In this document: piece by piece, positions 7,847-16,956 of the stretch
Layout: every line of letters starts with the position of its first letter
Numbering within the stretch: the stretch's first letter is position 1
Assembly: GCA_913056395.1 (NCBI GenBank)
Contig: CAJXMG010000007.1
Coordinates: 40,760 to 104,759 of the forward strand
Length of the DNA stretch: 64,000 bases
Reading direction: 5' to 3'
Source: an uncultured bacterium
GTDB lineage: Bacteria > Planctomycetota > UBA8108 > UBA1146
Notes under the pieces: model-generated
Told to the model about the DNA's origin: nothing
The model's database searches: none
The model's input: the letters and a program-made list of their open reading frames with translations, nothing else
Translations under genes and position numbers: made by a program

Positions 7847-9463
7847 ATGAAGTTTCGCTTGGATTCAATGTTGAGGCCCTCGCCTTTGAGTCTTCTGGGT
7901 CTCTTGGCACTGTTTGCCTTCTGTTTGTCGATTCCGCCCACTGATTTGTCCGCCTCGTCGAGTACCGCTCTGGATGCAAAGCAGATCAAGAAGCTCAAGA
8001 AGGACTACGGAAAAGCAATTCAGGGTCAGCAGAATGATTCTGCCATCGACGTCATTCGCCAGATCACAGCTTTCGGTACCCCGGATGCCCTCGAGACGGT
8101 GTATGATCTGGGTTATCAGAATGGATCAGTTCCTGCGGTCTACGATGTGATCTGTGAAGAACTCTCGATGATGACAGGTATCGTCGAGCACATTGCCACC
8201 CGATACGACAAAATCGACAGCAAGGGTGATTTCCGCGAGCGTGTCTACATGACAGACATTCTCGCCTATCCCACCAACAAACGCGGTGAGCTCAATGACC
8301 GCAAGGTTTCGTTGGAAAAGCAACTGAAGCGCATCGAAGAAAATGGCCTGCGCCCCGGAAGTGATCCATCGATCCCCGATCGCCTGAAGCAGGAGATCGA
8401 TGCCCTCTCCAAGCAGATTGACCGTTTGAAGGGGCAGCAGAATGACGAAGCCATCAAGTTGATGGTTCTGTTTCTCGATGACAAATCCCCGTTTGTACAG
8501 GGTGCAGCGGTGGAAGCCTTCCGTAAAAGTCAGAGTGCGGTTTGTGTCGAGCCGCTGATCAATCTTCTTGAAAAACTGCTCAAGAAGCGCAAGGACGTTC
8601 TTTACCATCAGGTGAGGGATGCCCTTTGGGAGCTGACGGGGCAAGATTTTGAGTTGATCGAAGAGTGGTTTGCATGGTGGGAACCGCGCCAAAACACGTT
8701 TGATCCTATGGAAGAGACCCACGATGGGAAAACCGGTGTCAAGCGCAAGCGCAGGGGAGACGATCCGGAGTTTTGGGGCGTTCCCGTCGAGTCCAAGAAC
8801 ATCGTGTTCGTGATCGACACCAGTGGTTCCATGAGATACGTCCACAAGGACGATATCCCAGGACTTGCCCGCGGAGATGGATCCGATGGAGGACAGAGCA
8901 GTGGTGGTGGTCAAATGACCGCCGATCAACAGCGTCTGGCCCGGTTCTGGACTCGCATGGAGATGGCCAAGCGTGAACTTCGCAAGGTGATCCGCAAGAT
9001 GTCCAAGGACGCAGCATTCAACTGTGTGCGTTTTGACACCAATGTTTCAAAGTTCAAAAAGAAGGCCACCCCCGCTTCCAATGGCAATAAAAAGAGCGCT
9101 ATCAAATGGGTCGACGGTCTCAAGCACAACGGCAACACCAATACCATGGATGCCCTGATTCAGGCGTTCAGTCAGGACGCCAGAACCAACACCATCTTCT
9201 TTTTGAGTGATGGACTGCCTTCCGTGGATGGCAAGGTCAACGATCCGACCCAACCAATTCTCGACAAGGTTTTCGAGTTGAATCGATTCCGCAAGATCAA
9301 GATCCACTGCTTTGGATTTCACCCCTTCACTCAGGGGGGGCAGCAGATGCCTGGTCTGACTGAAGCGAATACCTGGTTGAAGAAGTTGGCGGAGACGACC
9401 GGTGGAACCTACACCGACATGAAAGTGGATCCGAAGATTACTCCGGATAACCCGGGAGAGTGA
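7847..9463 (+). CDS. Secreted HEAT-like/von Willebrand factor A protein
   Basis: This 538-residue protein starts with a signal peptide ending near LSAS, followed by alpha-helical repeats with a coiled-coil segment around residues 135-195. A conserved block (VRDALWELTGQDF, then WFAWW) leads into a C-terminal von Willebrand A domain. The metal-ion-dependent adhesion site is intact: D324-T-S-G-S-M at its head, with a later FFLSDGLPS strand. A Gly/Ser-rich insertion (GDGSDGGQSSGGGQ) lies after the MIDAS. The ATG at 7847 has an AAGGA upstream; the open frame continues to 7793 without a better site. The same architecture recurs at 57502-59211, so these are paralogues. The ligand is unknown; a role in surface or periplasmic protein-protein binding is inference. 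Confidence 0.8.
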   Translation: MKFRLDSMLRPSPLSLLGLLALFAFCLSIPPTDLSASSSTALDAKQIKKLKKDYGKAIQGQQNDSAIDVIRQITAFGTPDALETVYDLGYQNGSVPAVYDVICEELSMMTGIVEHIATRYDKIDSKGDFRERVYMTDILAYPTNKRGELNDRKVSLEKQLKRIEENGLRPGSDPSIPDRLKQEIDALSKQIDRLKGQQNDEAIKLMVLFLDDKSPFVQGAAVEAFRKSQSAVCVEPLINLLEKLLKKRKDVLYHQVRDALWELTGQDFELIEEWFAWWEPRQNTFDPMEETHDGKTGVKRKRRGDDPEFWGVPVESKNIVFVIDTSGSMRYVHKDDIPGLARGDGSDGGQSSGGGQMTADQQRLARFWTRMEMAKRELRKVIRKMSKDAAFNCVRFDTNVSKFKKKATPASNGNKKSAIKWVDGLKHNGNTNTMDALIQAFSQDARTNTIFFLSDGLPSVDGKVNDPTQPILDKVFELNRFRKIKIHCFGFHPFTQGGQQMPGLTEANTWLKKLAETTGGTYTDMKVDPKITPDNPGE

Positions 9464-9487
9464 TTCGCGTTTTTGCCTGAAGCTGTT

Positions 9488-9528
9488 AACACGCCCCTTT
9501 GCCGTTTCTCGGCAAAGGGGCGTGTTTT
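9488..9528. terminator. Strong bidirectional intrinsic terminator
   Basis: A perfect 17-bp stem (left arm 9488-9504, right arm 9510-9526) with a five-base loop is followed by a short T-run at 9525-9528. It lies between the convergent VWA and NPCBM genes and overlaps the stop codon of the latter at 9527-9529. Confidence 0.85.
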
Positions 9529-10798
9529 ATTGGCGAATGATTTGGGTGGCGACCCAATTGGCCCGGTCGAGAATATGAATTCCGGATCCCGTTTCGACCT
9601 TCAGTGTGAAGTTCTTCTTCTCCTCCAGGGGGATGGAAAATGGTCGAGGGGCATCTTGCCATGAGATGTCATGGGGGCCCCAAACCACATTGCCGTCGAC
9701 AAGGATGGAAAAGCGGGCGTTTCCGATCTCCGGTTCTTCATCTTTGGGCTTTGCGCTGGCATCCATGCCGGCGAATCCATTGAGGGTCATATCTCCAGGC
9801 TCTGCCTTGAAGGTCAGCTCTGAGTTGGAGTGCACTCCAATACCCCGATCGAAGGTTCTGGCTCCGATGGTCAGTGGAGAGCCAAGGACATTTCGGTTCC
9901 TCTGCCAACTCCACGGGAACCAGCGACCTTCTCCCAATCCTTCAATTACTTCGATGGGAGTACGGTCTGTCAGGGACACCACCCGGTCATTGGCAAAATT
10001 GACCCGCAAGATTCGTCCGATCGGTATGCGAACCTCGATGCCATTACCAATCTGCAGGCGGGCTTCTTCCGGATCGAGTTGAAGAAGTCGTCCCTTTGGA
10101 GTGCTTCCCTCCCGGGTGATCACGTCTATCGACAGCCCACCTGAGGTCGATTCTCGCGGCTCGTCGTCGAGGGCCACCAATTGAAATGCACGGATCTTTG
10201 ACCACTCGATATTCAAGAGACCCAGAGATTCATCGTCAAAGGTGACCTGGTTCATCTCGAGAGATTCGAGAATACCTGTCAGCCTTGCTCCGTCAGCAGT
10301 CAGGAGGACGTCGCTGTCAGTGGTGATCTCTCCCAGTTCAGACTCTTCGACTCCTGTCGCAAAGTACTTCTCGATCAATTCGAGTGGAAGTTCGAGGACT
10401 TGTGTCAGGCTGGGTGAGTTCCAGTAAACCTGGTCACCTCCGTCCAAGCGCCGCAGATCGAAACGGCCTCTCCAGGAGCCACCGTCGCGCAGTATCAGGT
10501 TTGCCGAAGCACTCGATTCAGGCACTTTTCCAGAGAATTCAATCTGTACCAGATCCTTCAGGGGGATCTCTGAATCGCCAATACTCAGGGAGGAAGTCTC
10601 CGGCCTTATGGAGGAAAGAGAGCCCTGAATCTTGCCCTGCAGGGTTTGATAGACCACCGGGATCTCCCGGCGGTCAGGTTCCTGCCCAGAGAGAGCCGGC
10701 GCCCATGCAAGGAGGCTCAAAATGGCCAACAGGAACAGGGCGGTCTCCCTGGTTTCCATGGTCATCCGGGGTTGAGAAGGCTTTTGGTAATGATCCAT
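9527..10798 (-). CDS. Secreted NPCBM-domain protein
   Basis: This 423-residue exported protein has a hydrophobic signal segment around residues 20-38 (ALFLLAILSLLAWAPALSG). Its central region repeats short beta elements of the type LxxGxxxxGxLxxLxxDxxxxxL (for example DGARLTGILESLEMNQVTF, and STPKGRLLQLDPEEARLQI). The last 130 residues are an NPCBM/NEW2 domain, recognised by LGSPLTIG, FDRGIGVHSNSELTF, FAGMDA and FSILVDGNVVW. NPCBM is a carbohydrate-binding fold known from glycosyl hydrolases and common in planctomycetes. No catalytic domain is attached, so this is probably a glycan-binding or structural protein. The ATG at 10798 follows GGAG; starts at 10813 and 10765 are alternatives. Confidence 0.8.
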   Translation of the reverse strand: MDHYQKPSQPRMTMETRETALFLLAILSLLAWAPALSGQEPDRREIPVVYQTLQGKIQGSLSSIRPETSSLSIGDSEIPLKDLVQIEFSGKVPESSASANLILRDGGSWRGRFDLRRLDGGDQVYWNSPSLTQVLELPLELIEKYFATGVEESELGEITTDSDVLLTADGARLTGILESLEMNQVTFDDESLGLLNIEWSKIRAFQLVALDDEPRESTSGGLSIDVITREGSTPKGRLLQLDPEEARLQIGNGIEVRIPIGRILRVNFANDRVVSLTDRTPIEVIEGLGEGRWFPWSWQRNRNVLGSPLTIGARTFDRGIGVHSNSELTFKAEPGDMTLNGFAGMDASAKPKDEEPEIGNARFSILVDGNVVWGPHDISWQDAPRPFSIPLEEKKNFTLKVETGSGIHILDRANWVATQIIRQ

Positions 10799-11041
10799 CG
10801 GCTGCGTCTCCATTCTGCAGTGAGCACTTGCTGATATGTGAATCGTTGTCGTCGGGGGCGGCAAGACCTCAGCAAAGATTCGCTTTGCTGATCAGGCGTG
10901 CTTCTTGACCGGGGTAAACCTGTCACCTATTCTTCGACATTGAACACCTTTCTCAAGGTCAGAGTTGACAGGTGTTTTTGACTCAGGGGAAGCCATGTTG
11001 ATTCTTGTCACCGAAGCGGGGTGAAAGAAGTAGGGGGAAAC

Positions 11042-11929
11042 TTGTCGAAAAAAGGACAAGGTACTGGGGGTAATACAGGGGGAAAAAGCAGGGTTCGGGT
11101 CTCTTCAGAGCCGGAATCAAGTATCCCCAAAGTTCCGGGACGTGGAGAATCTTCGCCGGCCTCTACCCGAGAACCTGCAGGTCGCCGGGGGAGATCCAGA
11201 TCTCGCGTTCAATTGGATCCAGCACCGGTTCAGAGACGTCTCCCTGAGATTCCGGAAGAAGTATCCTCTTCTCCAGCGACTCGCCAATCTCCACCCAACA
11301 AGGGTTGGAACTCGACCTTGGAAGTTCGTTTGTCCACTTTGGCGGTTTATGCGATCGGATTTGTCGTTCTCCTTTGCCTGGCCTTTGTCGGCGGCAGATC
11401 TTCAGTTCCTGACCCTCCTTTGGCTGTGACCAGTGAACCGGTCCCAATGGACGATCAATGGCCAATTCTGAATCCCGAGCCGTCCCCTCCACCTGGAGTT
11501 CGCAATGTTCAAGATAGTGAGGGTGACCCTGTAGAGTTGGAGATCATAGATCCCGGTTTGCAACCGACGACCGGAGCAACTGAGGGAGAAGAGAATTTTG
11601 TTCCCATAGAAATTGACCAAAAATTGTGGGCTGTCATGGTTGGGCAAAAATTGACCGCAGAGGTTGAGATTGTCGATCAACTTTTGACATATGTGGATTC
11701 CGCTCTCACCGAATCTGTTTCCAGAGTTCGGGTACGTGATCAGCGCGGAATCAAGAGATACGATGTCTATGTTGGCCCCTTTGTTACTAAAGAAGAGGCC
11801 CGAAAAGCTTATCAGCAGCTGTTGGGTTTGCGATCGACACTGGGGGTCCGTTTTGCGGATGTTTACATCACGCAGATGAATTTTTCTCCCGAAGAACTTG
11901 AGTCCCTCTCTCCTCCGGTGAAGAAGTGA
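11042..11929 (+). CDS. Single-pass membrane protein with SPOR-like C-terminal domain
   Basis: About 295 residues in three parts: a basic, Ser/Pro/Arg-rich cytoplasmic region (residues 1-97), one transmembrane helix (about 98-119, LAVYAIGFVVLLCLAFVGG), and an acidic linker leading to a C-terminal SPOR-like domain (about 195-280). That domain shows YDVYVGPFVTKEEARKAYQQL, the typical second half of SPOR repeats. SPOR domains bind denuded peptidoglycan at division sites in other bacteria, so a cell-envelope role is likely. TTG at 11042, preceded by AGGGGGAAAC, is chosen; GTG at 11021 in the same frame lacks a clear ribosome-binding site. The DUF89 gene follows after six bases. Confidence 0.6.
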   Translation: MSKKGQGTGGNTGGKSRVRVSSEPESSIPKVPGRGESSPASTREPAGRRGRSRSRVQLDPAPVQRRLPEIPEEVSSSPATRQSPPNKGWNSTLEVRLSTLAVYAIGFVVLLCLAFVGGRSSVPDPPLAVTSEPVPMDDQWPILNPEPSPPPGVRNVQDSEGDPVELEIIDPGLQPTTGATEGEENFVPIEIDQKLWAVMVGQKLTAEVEIVDQLLTYVDSALTESVSRVRVRDQRGIKRYDVYVGPFVTKEEARKAYQQLLGLRSTLGVRFADVYITQMNFSPEELESLSPPVKK

Positions 11930-11935
11930 GTCTGT

Positions 11936-12814
11936 ATGGGTCGGTTTGATCCCCGTTGCTATCCCTGCGCACTACGCCGGGCATTGTGCACCGCAGAAAA
12001 AGTCAGCGATGATGCGTGGTTGCAACACAAGGTCCTCGACGAGGCGATGCGCCATCTTTCCGATGTGGAAACCCATCTTCCTCCTGCTGAGGTCATCGGT
12101 GATCTGCTTGGTGCTGTCCACGATGTATTGGGAACGGGAGATCCCTGGAAAAAACAGCGAGACTATTGGGTTCAGGAGATGGTGGATGCCTATTCGGACC
12201 TGAAAGCCCGGGTGATCGCAGACGATGATCCATTGGGAAGGGCTTTGTTGATGTCTGCCCGCTCAAATGTCTTCGCCAACGAAATCCAGAGTACTCATTC
12301 GATTCGGCAAGATCTTCAGAAACTCGGCCTGAGGGAGTCCGATCCGGTGGATCTGGAGTTCAGGCACGATGACCGGTCAGATTTTGAGAAGCGTCTCGAG
12401 GGGGCGAAGCGTCTGGTTTTCGTTCATGACACTGCTCCTGAAGTGGCTACAGACCTGATTCTGATCGACCAGTTACTTCAAAAGAATCCCCAACTCCAGA
12501 CTCGGCATCTCATTAAGAGATCTCCTCTGGCCCTCCATGATATGGGTGACCTTTTTTCGGAATCAGGGCCTTTACGAGCCTTGGGGGAGGTGATCTCCAT
12601 CGGTAACAGGCTTGGCTTGTCTGCGGACGAGTGGGAGCCGGAGGTGGCTGAGGTGATGGAATCGGCTGACCTGATCCTACTGAAAGGGGCGTCTCACCTC
12701 CAGACTCTGGAATCAGGGAAGTGGCCCGCATTCGGATTGTTCCGTGCTAAGTGCCCTGTGACAGCGGCGTCCTATCACTGCTCCATCGGGGATTTGGTTT
12801 TTGTCCGTTTTTGA
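11936..12814 (+). CDS. DUF89/ARMT1-like damage-control phosphatase family protein
   Basis: This 292-residue protein begins with the CxxC of the DUF89 family (C8 and C11). Further on are the segments RSNVFANEIQST, RLVFVHDTAPEVATDLILID, a SPLALHDMGDL stretch and ADLILLKGASHLQTL. These align by eye with the ordered DUF89 motifs (GNxID, a DNxGE-containing strand, the PIxND segment and the ADLIxxKGxxN segment). DUF89 proteins are metal-dependent phosphatases proposed to hydrolyse damaged sugar-phosphate metabolites. The usual Asp-Asn-x-Gly-Glu metal site is degenerate here (DTAPE), so activity may differ or be lost. It is probably co-transcribed with the SPOR-like gene upstream. Confidence 0.7.
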   Translation: MGRFDPRCYPCALRRALCTAEKVSDDAWLQHKVLDEAMRHLSDVETHLPPAEVIGDLLGAVHDVLGTGDPWKKQRDYWVQEMVDAYSDLKARVIADDDPLGRALLMSARSNVFANEIQSTHSIRQDLQKLGLRESDPVDLEFRHDDRSDFEKRLEGAKRLVFVHDTAPEVATDLILIDQLLQKNPQLQTRHLIKRSPLALHDMGDLFSESGPLRALGEVISIGNRLGLSADEWEPEVAEVMESADLILLKGASHLQTLESGKWPAFGLFRAKCPVTAASYHCSIGDLVFVRF

Positions 12815-12909
12815 GGACAGCCCGTCAAAACGCTGAGGTTCGCTTGGTGGGGCCGCTACTCGCCGTTTTTGTCTTTAATCCGGCCCTGCTTCGTTGACAG
12901 GCCCGAATT

Positions 12910-12944
12910 GAGGACTTAATCTTCTTTTGAAAGAAGAAGTCCTC
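12910..12944 (+). promoter_or_regulatory. Two-stage hairpin in the gap before the SH3 gene
   Basis: GAGGACTT (12910-12917) pairs with AAGTCCTC (12937-12944), and inside it CTTCTTT (12921-12927) pairs with AAAGAAG (12930-12936). This gives a 15-bp stem with a three-base AAT bulge and a minimal loop. No T-run follows, so it is more likely an mRNA structural or regulatory element than a simple terminator. The rest of 12815-13078 shows no gene. Confidence 0.4.
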
Positions 12945-13031
12945 ATCCATGCCATCAATCGGCATAACGGGGACTCATTAATGCACCTGAAATATGCAAT
13001 GGCAGTGGCAAGAAACTGCGATTGCACCCAT

Positions 13032-13061
13032 TTCAGAGCCCAGTCGTTCAGAGCCCAGTCG
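13032..13061 (+). repeat. Perfect 15-bp tandem duplication upstream of the SH3 gene
   Basis: TTCAGAGCCCAGTCG occurs twice back to back (13032-13046, 13047-13061), ending four bases before the GGAGGGGAGG ribosome-binding site. It is probably a recent slippage duplication in the 5' leader. Confidence 0.75.
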
Positions 13062-13078
13062 TCCGGAGGGGAGGACCA

Positions 13079-14449
13079 ATGCTACAGCAAATCACCGGAA
13101 TCACCGGATCCAGTGAGTCTCAGCGAGTTGAGTCCTTTTCGGACATTTGCCACCCGATCCCCAGCAGAAATAATCACAGGCGTTTTTCCCTGTTGCTCGC
13201 TGGGCTGCTGGCTCTCTTGACTGGATTCCCGGCCGGCCTTCTGGCCCAGACCGCTGATCCCGTGCAATCCCAGCCGACCCTTGAGCCCTGGCTGGCCAAG
13301 GTGACCGGTAAATCGGTCAATCTTCGTGCGGGAGCTTCAACCAATCATTTTGCCTTTTCCCGCCTGACTATGGACGCACCCGTCATCGCCATGGGTGGAA
13401 AAGGCGATTGGGTAGAGATCGTTGTTCCATCCGATCAGGCGATCTGGATTCATGGTGATTTTGTGGAGGAGGCCGGAGAGGGACGCCTGCGGGTTACGGG
13501 AGACCGGGTCCGTTTACGTTGCACTGCCAGCACCAACCACACCCCTCTTGGGTTGACCGTCATGGGTCAGATCCTGAAGGCTACCGGCCAGCGTAAGGCC
13601 GACTCCAAGGTTGCTGGCAAAGAGTGGGTGGAGGTTTTTGCTCCGCTCAATGCTCGCGGCTGGATCCATGGTGATTACGTCAAAAGAAGTGATCAGAAGA
13701 TTGATCCTGCGAGGTTGTCAACCTTGCATGACACTCTGAAAACCAAGCCCGGAAGCCCCTCGGGGATTCCTCCTGTTCCCGAGAATAACACCTCGTCCGA
13801 TGCGAGTGTGAACTCGCCGGAAGACAAGGGCGCTGCCCAGGCAAAAAATCCGGCAAAAGAAGATCCGGCTACAGAAGATCAAAGTGGGACGATCAAGATT
13901 CCCACATTTGAATCGGAAAGGCTCAAGCAACTGTTTGAGCAGTTCCAGAAGGAAACAGAAAAGCCCCCTGTGAAATGGGACTTCTCTGACATCTTCCGCA
14001 AGATTCAAGTCTTCGAGACCACGAGTGAGGATCTCGGGGAGATACGTGTGGTCAAGGATCTTGCCAGAACCATTAACGAGCACTTTGTTCCGCTACAGCG
14101 GAGACTCATCGAAATAGAACGTCAACAAGAAATAGCCCGGGCCAAGCGTGAAAAAGAGCAGGCGCGGGAAAAGGAAATTTTACGAAGGACAGGTCACCGC
14201 AACACGCCGGGAGATTCGAAATACCAGGCTGTTGGCTGGGTTGCACCACTGGGGAAACACAGAAAAGTTGAGGCATCACACAAATTGATGAAGGGGAATC
14301 AGCTCCTCTTTTACCTCAACGGCAAAGATTTGAATCTGGATCAATACGTGAATAAAAGAGTCGGTATCGTCGGAACGATCAAGGAGCAAGACCCGGAATT
14401 GGGTGCAAGGCTTCTGGAAGTTCAAAAGATAGAAATTCTCTCCCGTTAA
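13079..14449 (+). CDS. Exported protein with two bacterial SH3 domains and a C-terminal coiled coil
   Basis: This 456-residue protein has a signal segment (SLLLAGLLALLTGFPAGLLAQ) after a longer-than-usual polar N-terminus. Two SH3b domains follow at about residues 74-130 and 137-204. They share the pattern VNLRAGASTNHF / VRLRCTASTNHT and end in WIHGDFV / WIHGDYV. A Pro/Glu-rich linker, a charged helical region with a coiled coil (about 335-370, rich in R/E/K/Q) and a small beta domain (GWVAPLGKH... VGIVGTIKEQ) complete it. Bacterial SH3 domains commonly bind cell-wall peptides, so envelope localisation is inferred. The ATG at 13079 directly follows GGAGGGGAGG, an unusually strong ribosome-binding site. 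Confidence 0.75.
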   Translation: MLQQITGITGSSESQRVESFSDICHPIPSRNNHRRFSLLLAGLLALLTGFPAGLLAQTADPVQSQPTLEPWLAKVTGKSVNLRAGASTNHFAFSRLTMDAPVIAMGGKGDWVEIVVPSDQAIWIHGDFVEEAGEGRLRVTGDRVRLRCTASTNHTPLGLTVMGQILKATGQRKADSKVAGKEWVEVFAPLNARGWIHGDYVKRSDQKIDPARLSTLHDTLKTKPGSPSGIPPVPENNTSSDASVNSPEDKGAAQAKNPAKEDPATEDQSGTIKIPTFESERLKQLFEQFQKETEKPPVKWDFSDIFRKIQVFETTSEDLGEIRVVKDLARTINEHFVPLQRRLIEIERQQEIARAKREKEQAREKEILRRTGHRNTPGDSKYQAVGWVAPLGKHRKVEASHKLMKGNQLLFYLNGKDLNLDQYVNKRVGIVGTIKEQDPELGARLLEVQKIEILSR

Positions 14450-14497
14450 GATCTGATTCGCTGTTGTTTCCCTGCAGATCCTTCTGCAGGAGGAATC

Positions 14498-16045
14498 TTG
14501 GGTGAATTCGAAAACTACATCGGTCCTCTGCTGATCCTTGTAGGTCTCATCGTCATTTATATTTTTGGTACACGTCACGCTGCGCGTGTGAAGGCGGAGG
14601 GGGAGAAAATTCTCTCCGATGCCCGAACCGAAGCAGAGAGGGTTCGTACTGAGAGCCGTGAAGAGACCCAAAGTTGGGCTGCCCAGCAACGCGATGAAGT
14701 CAAGAAAGAGGTCCGTGAAGCTCGCAAAGAGATCAAGGACTCTGATCGCGAATTGCGTAAGCGTGAGGACAAGCTGGATCGGAGAATGGACCTTCTTTCA
14801 AAGAAGGAGTCGAATCTCGAATCCAAAGAAGGAGATCTTGATCAGCGGGCAAGCCGGATTCAGGACCGGGAGTCTGAAGTAGACGATCTGGTTGAGCAGC
14901 AACGTGAAAACCTTGAGCGTATTGCCAACATGTCCCGGGAGGAAGCCCGGGAGAATCTGTTGGAGAGTATGAAGAAAGAGGTCGAGCACGAAGGCGACCA
15001 AATGATCCAGCGGATGGTAGAGCGAGTCAAAGATCAGGCTGAAACGAAGAGCAAAAATATCCTCGCTTCCACCCTTCAGCGAATTTCTTCCACGTATTGC
15101 CAGGAGTCTACGGTAACCAGTGTAGAGATCGCCTCTGATGACATGAAGGGAAGAATCATCGGTCGTGAAGGCCGGAATATTCGGGCCTTCGAAAAGTCTA
15201 CCGGGGTAGACGTCATCGTCGATGACAGTCCAGGAGTCATTACCCTCTCATGCTTCGATCCGATTCGGCGGGAAATGGGTTCCAGAGCACTGAGCAAGTT
15301 GCTTCAGGACGGCAGGATTCACCCGAGTCGCATCGAGGAGATCGTTGCAGAGACCAAAAAATCTCTTAATGAGGAGATTCAGAAGGCCGGAGTTCAGGTT
15401 TCCTATGATCTGGACCTTCCTGGGATCCACCCCAAACTTGTGACCTTGTTAGGACGTTTGCGTTATCGCACCTCCTACAGTCAAAATGTTCTTTCCCATT
15501 CGGTGGAAGTGGCGAATATTTGCGGCATGGTTGCCGCAGAATTCGGACTGGATCAAACCCTCGCCAAAAGATGTGGCTTGTTTCATGATTTGGGCAAGGC
15601 GGTCGATCATCAGTTTGAGGGCGGCCATCCCGAGATTGGTGCGACGATCCTTAAGCGATACGACGAAGCCCCTGAAGTGGTCAACTCTGCAGCCAGCCAC
15701 CACAATGACGTTCCGCAAGAAAGTATTTATGCAGTCCTCACTCAGGTTGCGGACTCCATCTCGGGCAGTCGCCCCGGTGCTCGAGGCGAATCTCTGGATC
15801 GATACATCGAGCGTCTTGAGAAACTCGAAGGTCTCGTGAATTCCTTCGCCGGTGTATCCAATGCACAGGCGATTCAGGCGGGCCGTGAAGTTCGGGTCTT
15901 TGTCAACGCGCACAAGATCAATGATAAAAAGGCAACGCGTCTGGCTCATGATATCGCCAAAGAGATCGAGGATCAGTTGACCTATCCTGGCGAGATCAAG
16001 ATCACGCTGATTCGGGAAACCCGGGTAGTCGAATATGCCAGATAG
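14498..16045 (+). CDS. rny: Ribonuclease Y
   Basis: This 515-residue membrane-anchored endoribonuclease initiates mRNA decay in many bacteria that lack RNase E. The order of parts is typical: an N-terminal transmembrane helix (about residues 8-26), a long Glu/Arg/Lys-rich coiled coil (about 27-190), a KH domain with GRIIGREGRNIRAFE (about 207-265), and an HD phosphohydrolase domain with LFHDLGKAVDH (from about 334). The start is TTG at 14498, placed four bases after AGGAGG. The ymdB gene overlaps its 3' end by 11 bases, an arrangement conserved widely for rny and ymdB. Confidence 0.97.
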   Translation: MGEFENYIGPLLILVGLIVIYIFGTRHAARVKAEGEKILSDARTEAERVRTESREETQSWAAQQRDEVKKEVREARKEIKDSDRELRKREDKLDRRMDLLSKKESNLESKEGDLDQRASRIQDRESEVDDLVEQQRENLERIANMSREEARENLLESMKKEVEHEGDQMIQRMVERVKDQAETKSKNILASTLQRISSTYCQESTVTSVEIASDDMKGRIIGREGRNIRAFEKSTGVDVIVDDSPGVITLSCFDPIRREMGSRALSKLLQDGRIHPSRIEEIVAETKKSLNEEIQKAGVQVSYDLDLPGIHPKLVTLLGRLRYRTSYSQNVLSHSVEVANICGMVAAEFGLDQTLAKRCGLFHDLGKAVDHQFEGGHPEIGATILKRYDEAPEVVNSAASHHNDVPQESIYAVLTQVADSISGSRPGARGESLDRYIERLEKLEGLVNSFAGVSNAQAIQAGREVRVFVNAHKINDKKATRLAHDIAKEIEDQLTYPGEIKITLIRETRVVEYAR

Positions 16046-16874
16046 TGAAGGTGTTTTACGGCTACTATTGATCGGGGACATCGTGGGTCGTCCGGGCCGG
16101 CGTGTGGCTCAGGAGTGGTTGCCAGAGTTGCGTGAAAAGTGGCAACTGGACGCGATCATTGCCAATGCCGAAAACTCTGCTGCCGGTTCAGGGATTACTG
16201 AGAAGATCTACGGCGAGCTCAAAAATGCCGGAGTGGACATGATGTCTCTGGGGGATCATGCCTGGAAGCGGAAGGATAATCTTTCCGTTTTGGATGACCA
16301 TCCGGATTGCATTCGTCCCATGAATTACCCCGATTCTTCCGCAGGCCAGGGGAGTTTTACTTTCGAGGTCGCCTCGGGAATCAAAATTGCATACACAATA
16401 GTGCTCGGGCGTGTCTTTATGGATCCGGTCGATTGTCCCTATCGGTCTGTGGATCAATGGCTCGATTCGCTCGATGACGATGTATCAATTCGGATTGTTG
16501 AGTTCCATGGTGAGGCGACCAGTGAGAAGCAGGCTGCCGGTTGGCATCTGGACGGTCGTGTGACAGCGGTGGTCGGTTCCCATACTCACGTACAAACTGC
16601 TGACGCCAGAGTCTTGCCACAGGGAACGGGCTACATCTCAGACCTCGGAATGACCGGGCCCTACGATGGAGTGATTGGCCGAGAGGCGAGTCCGGTTCTG
16701 CATAAACTGCTGACCTCCATGCATGCTCCCTTTACGGTGGCTGAGGCCAATGCCCATCTTTGTGGCGTATTGTTGGAGGTCGATTCGAAGTCCGGACGCT
16801 GCCTGTCGATTCATCCCGTCGATTTGCCAGAGGGTGAGATCGGCCACTTCAGCCATGATTTTGTGCAACGGTAG
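16035..16874 (+). CDS. ymdB: YmdB-family metallophosphoesterase (TIGR00282)
   Basis: This 279-residue cytoplasmic enzyme belongs to the calcineurin-like YmdB family, whose Bacillus subtilis member hydrolyses 2',3'-cyclic nucleotides and affects multicellular behaviours. Metal-binding motifs are GDIVGRPGR, ANAENSAAGSG, SLGDHAWKRKD, IVEFHGEATSEK and VVGSHTHVQTAD, ending in the characteristic DLGMTGPYDGVIG. It overlaps the end of rny by 11 bases, so the two are co-expressed; RNase Y cleavage products could be related to its substrates. No deviation from the family is visible. Confidence 0.95.
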   Translation: MPDSEGVLRLLLIGDIVGRPGRRVAQEWLPELREKWQLDAIIANAENSAAGSGITEKIYGELKNAGVDMMSLGDHAWKRKDNLSVLDDHPDCIRPMNYPDSSAGQGSFTFEVASGIKIAYTIVLGRVFMDPVDCPYRSVDQWLDSLDDDVSIRIVEFHGEATSEKQAAGWHLDGRVTAVVGSHTHVQTADARVLPQGTGYISDLGMTGPYDGVIGREASPVLHKLLTSMHAPFTVAEANAHLCGVLLEVDSKSGRCLSIHPVDLPEGEIGHFSHDFVQR

Positions 16875-16956
16875 CTTTCCATCCCCAATATTTCTGCCGA
16901 TTTTTCTCTCCCATCGCTAAGATGTGGGTTCTACCCATTTGAGAGAGAGATCATCC

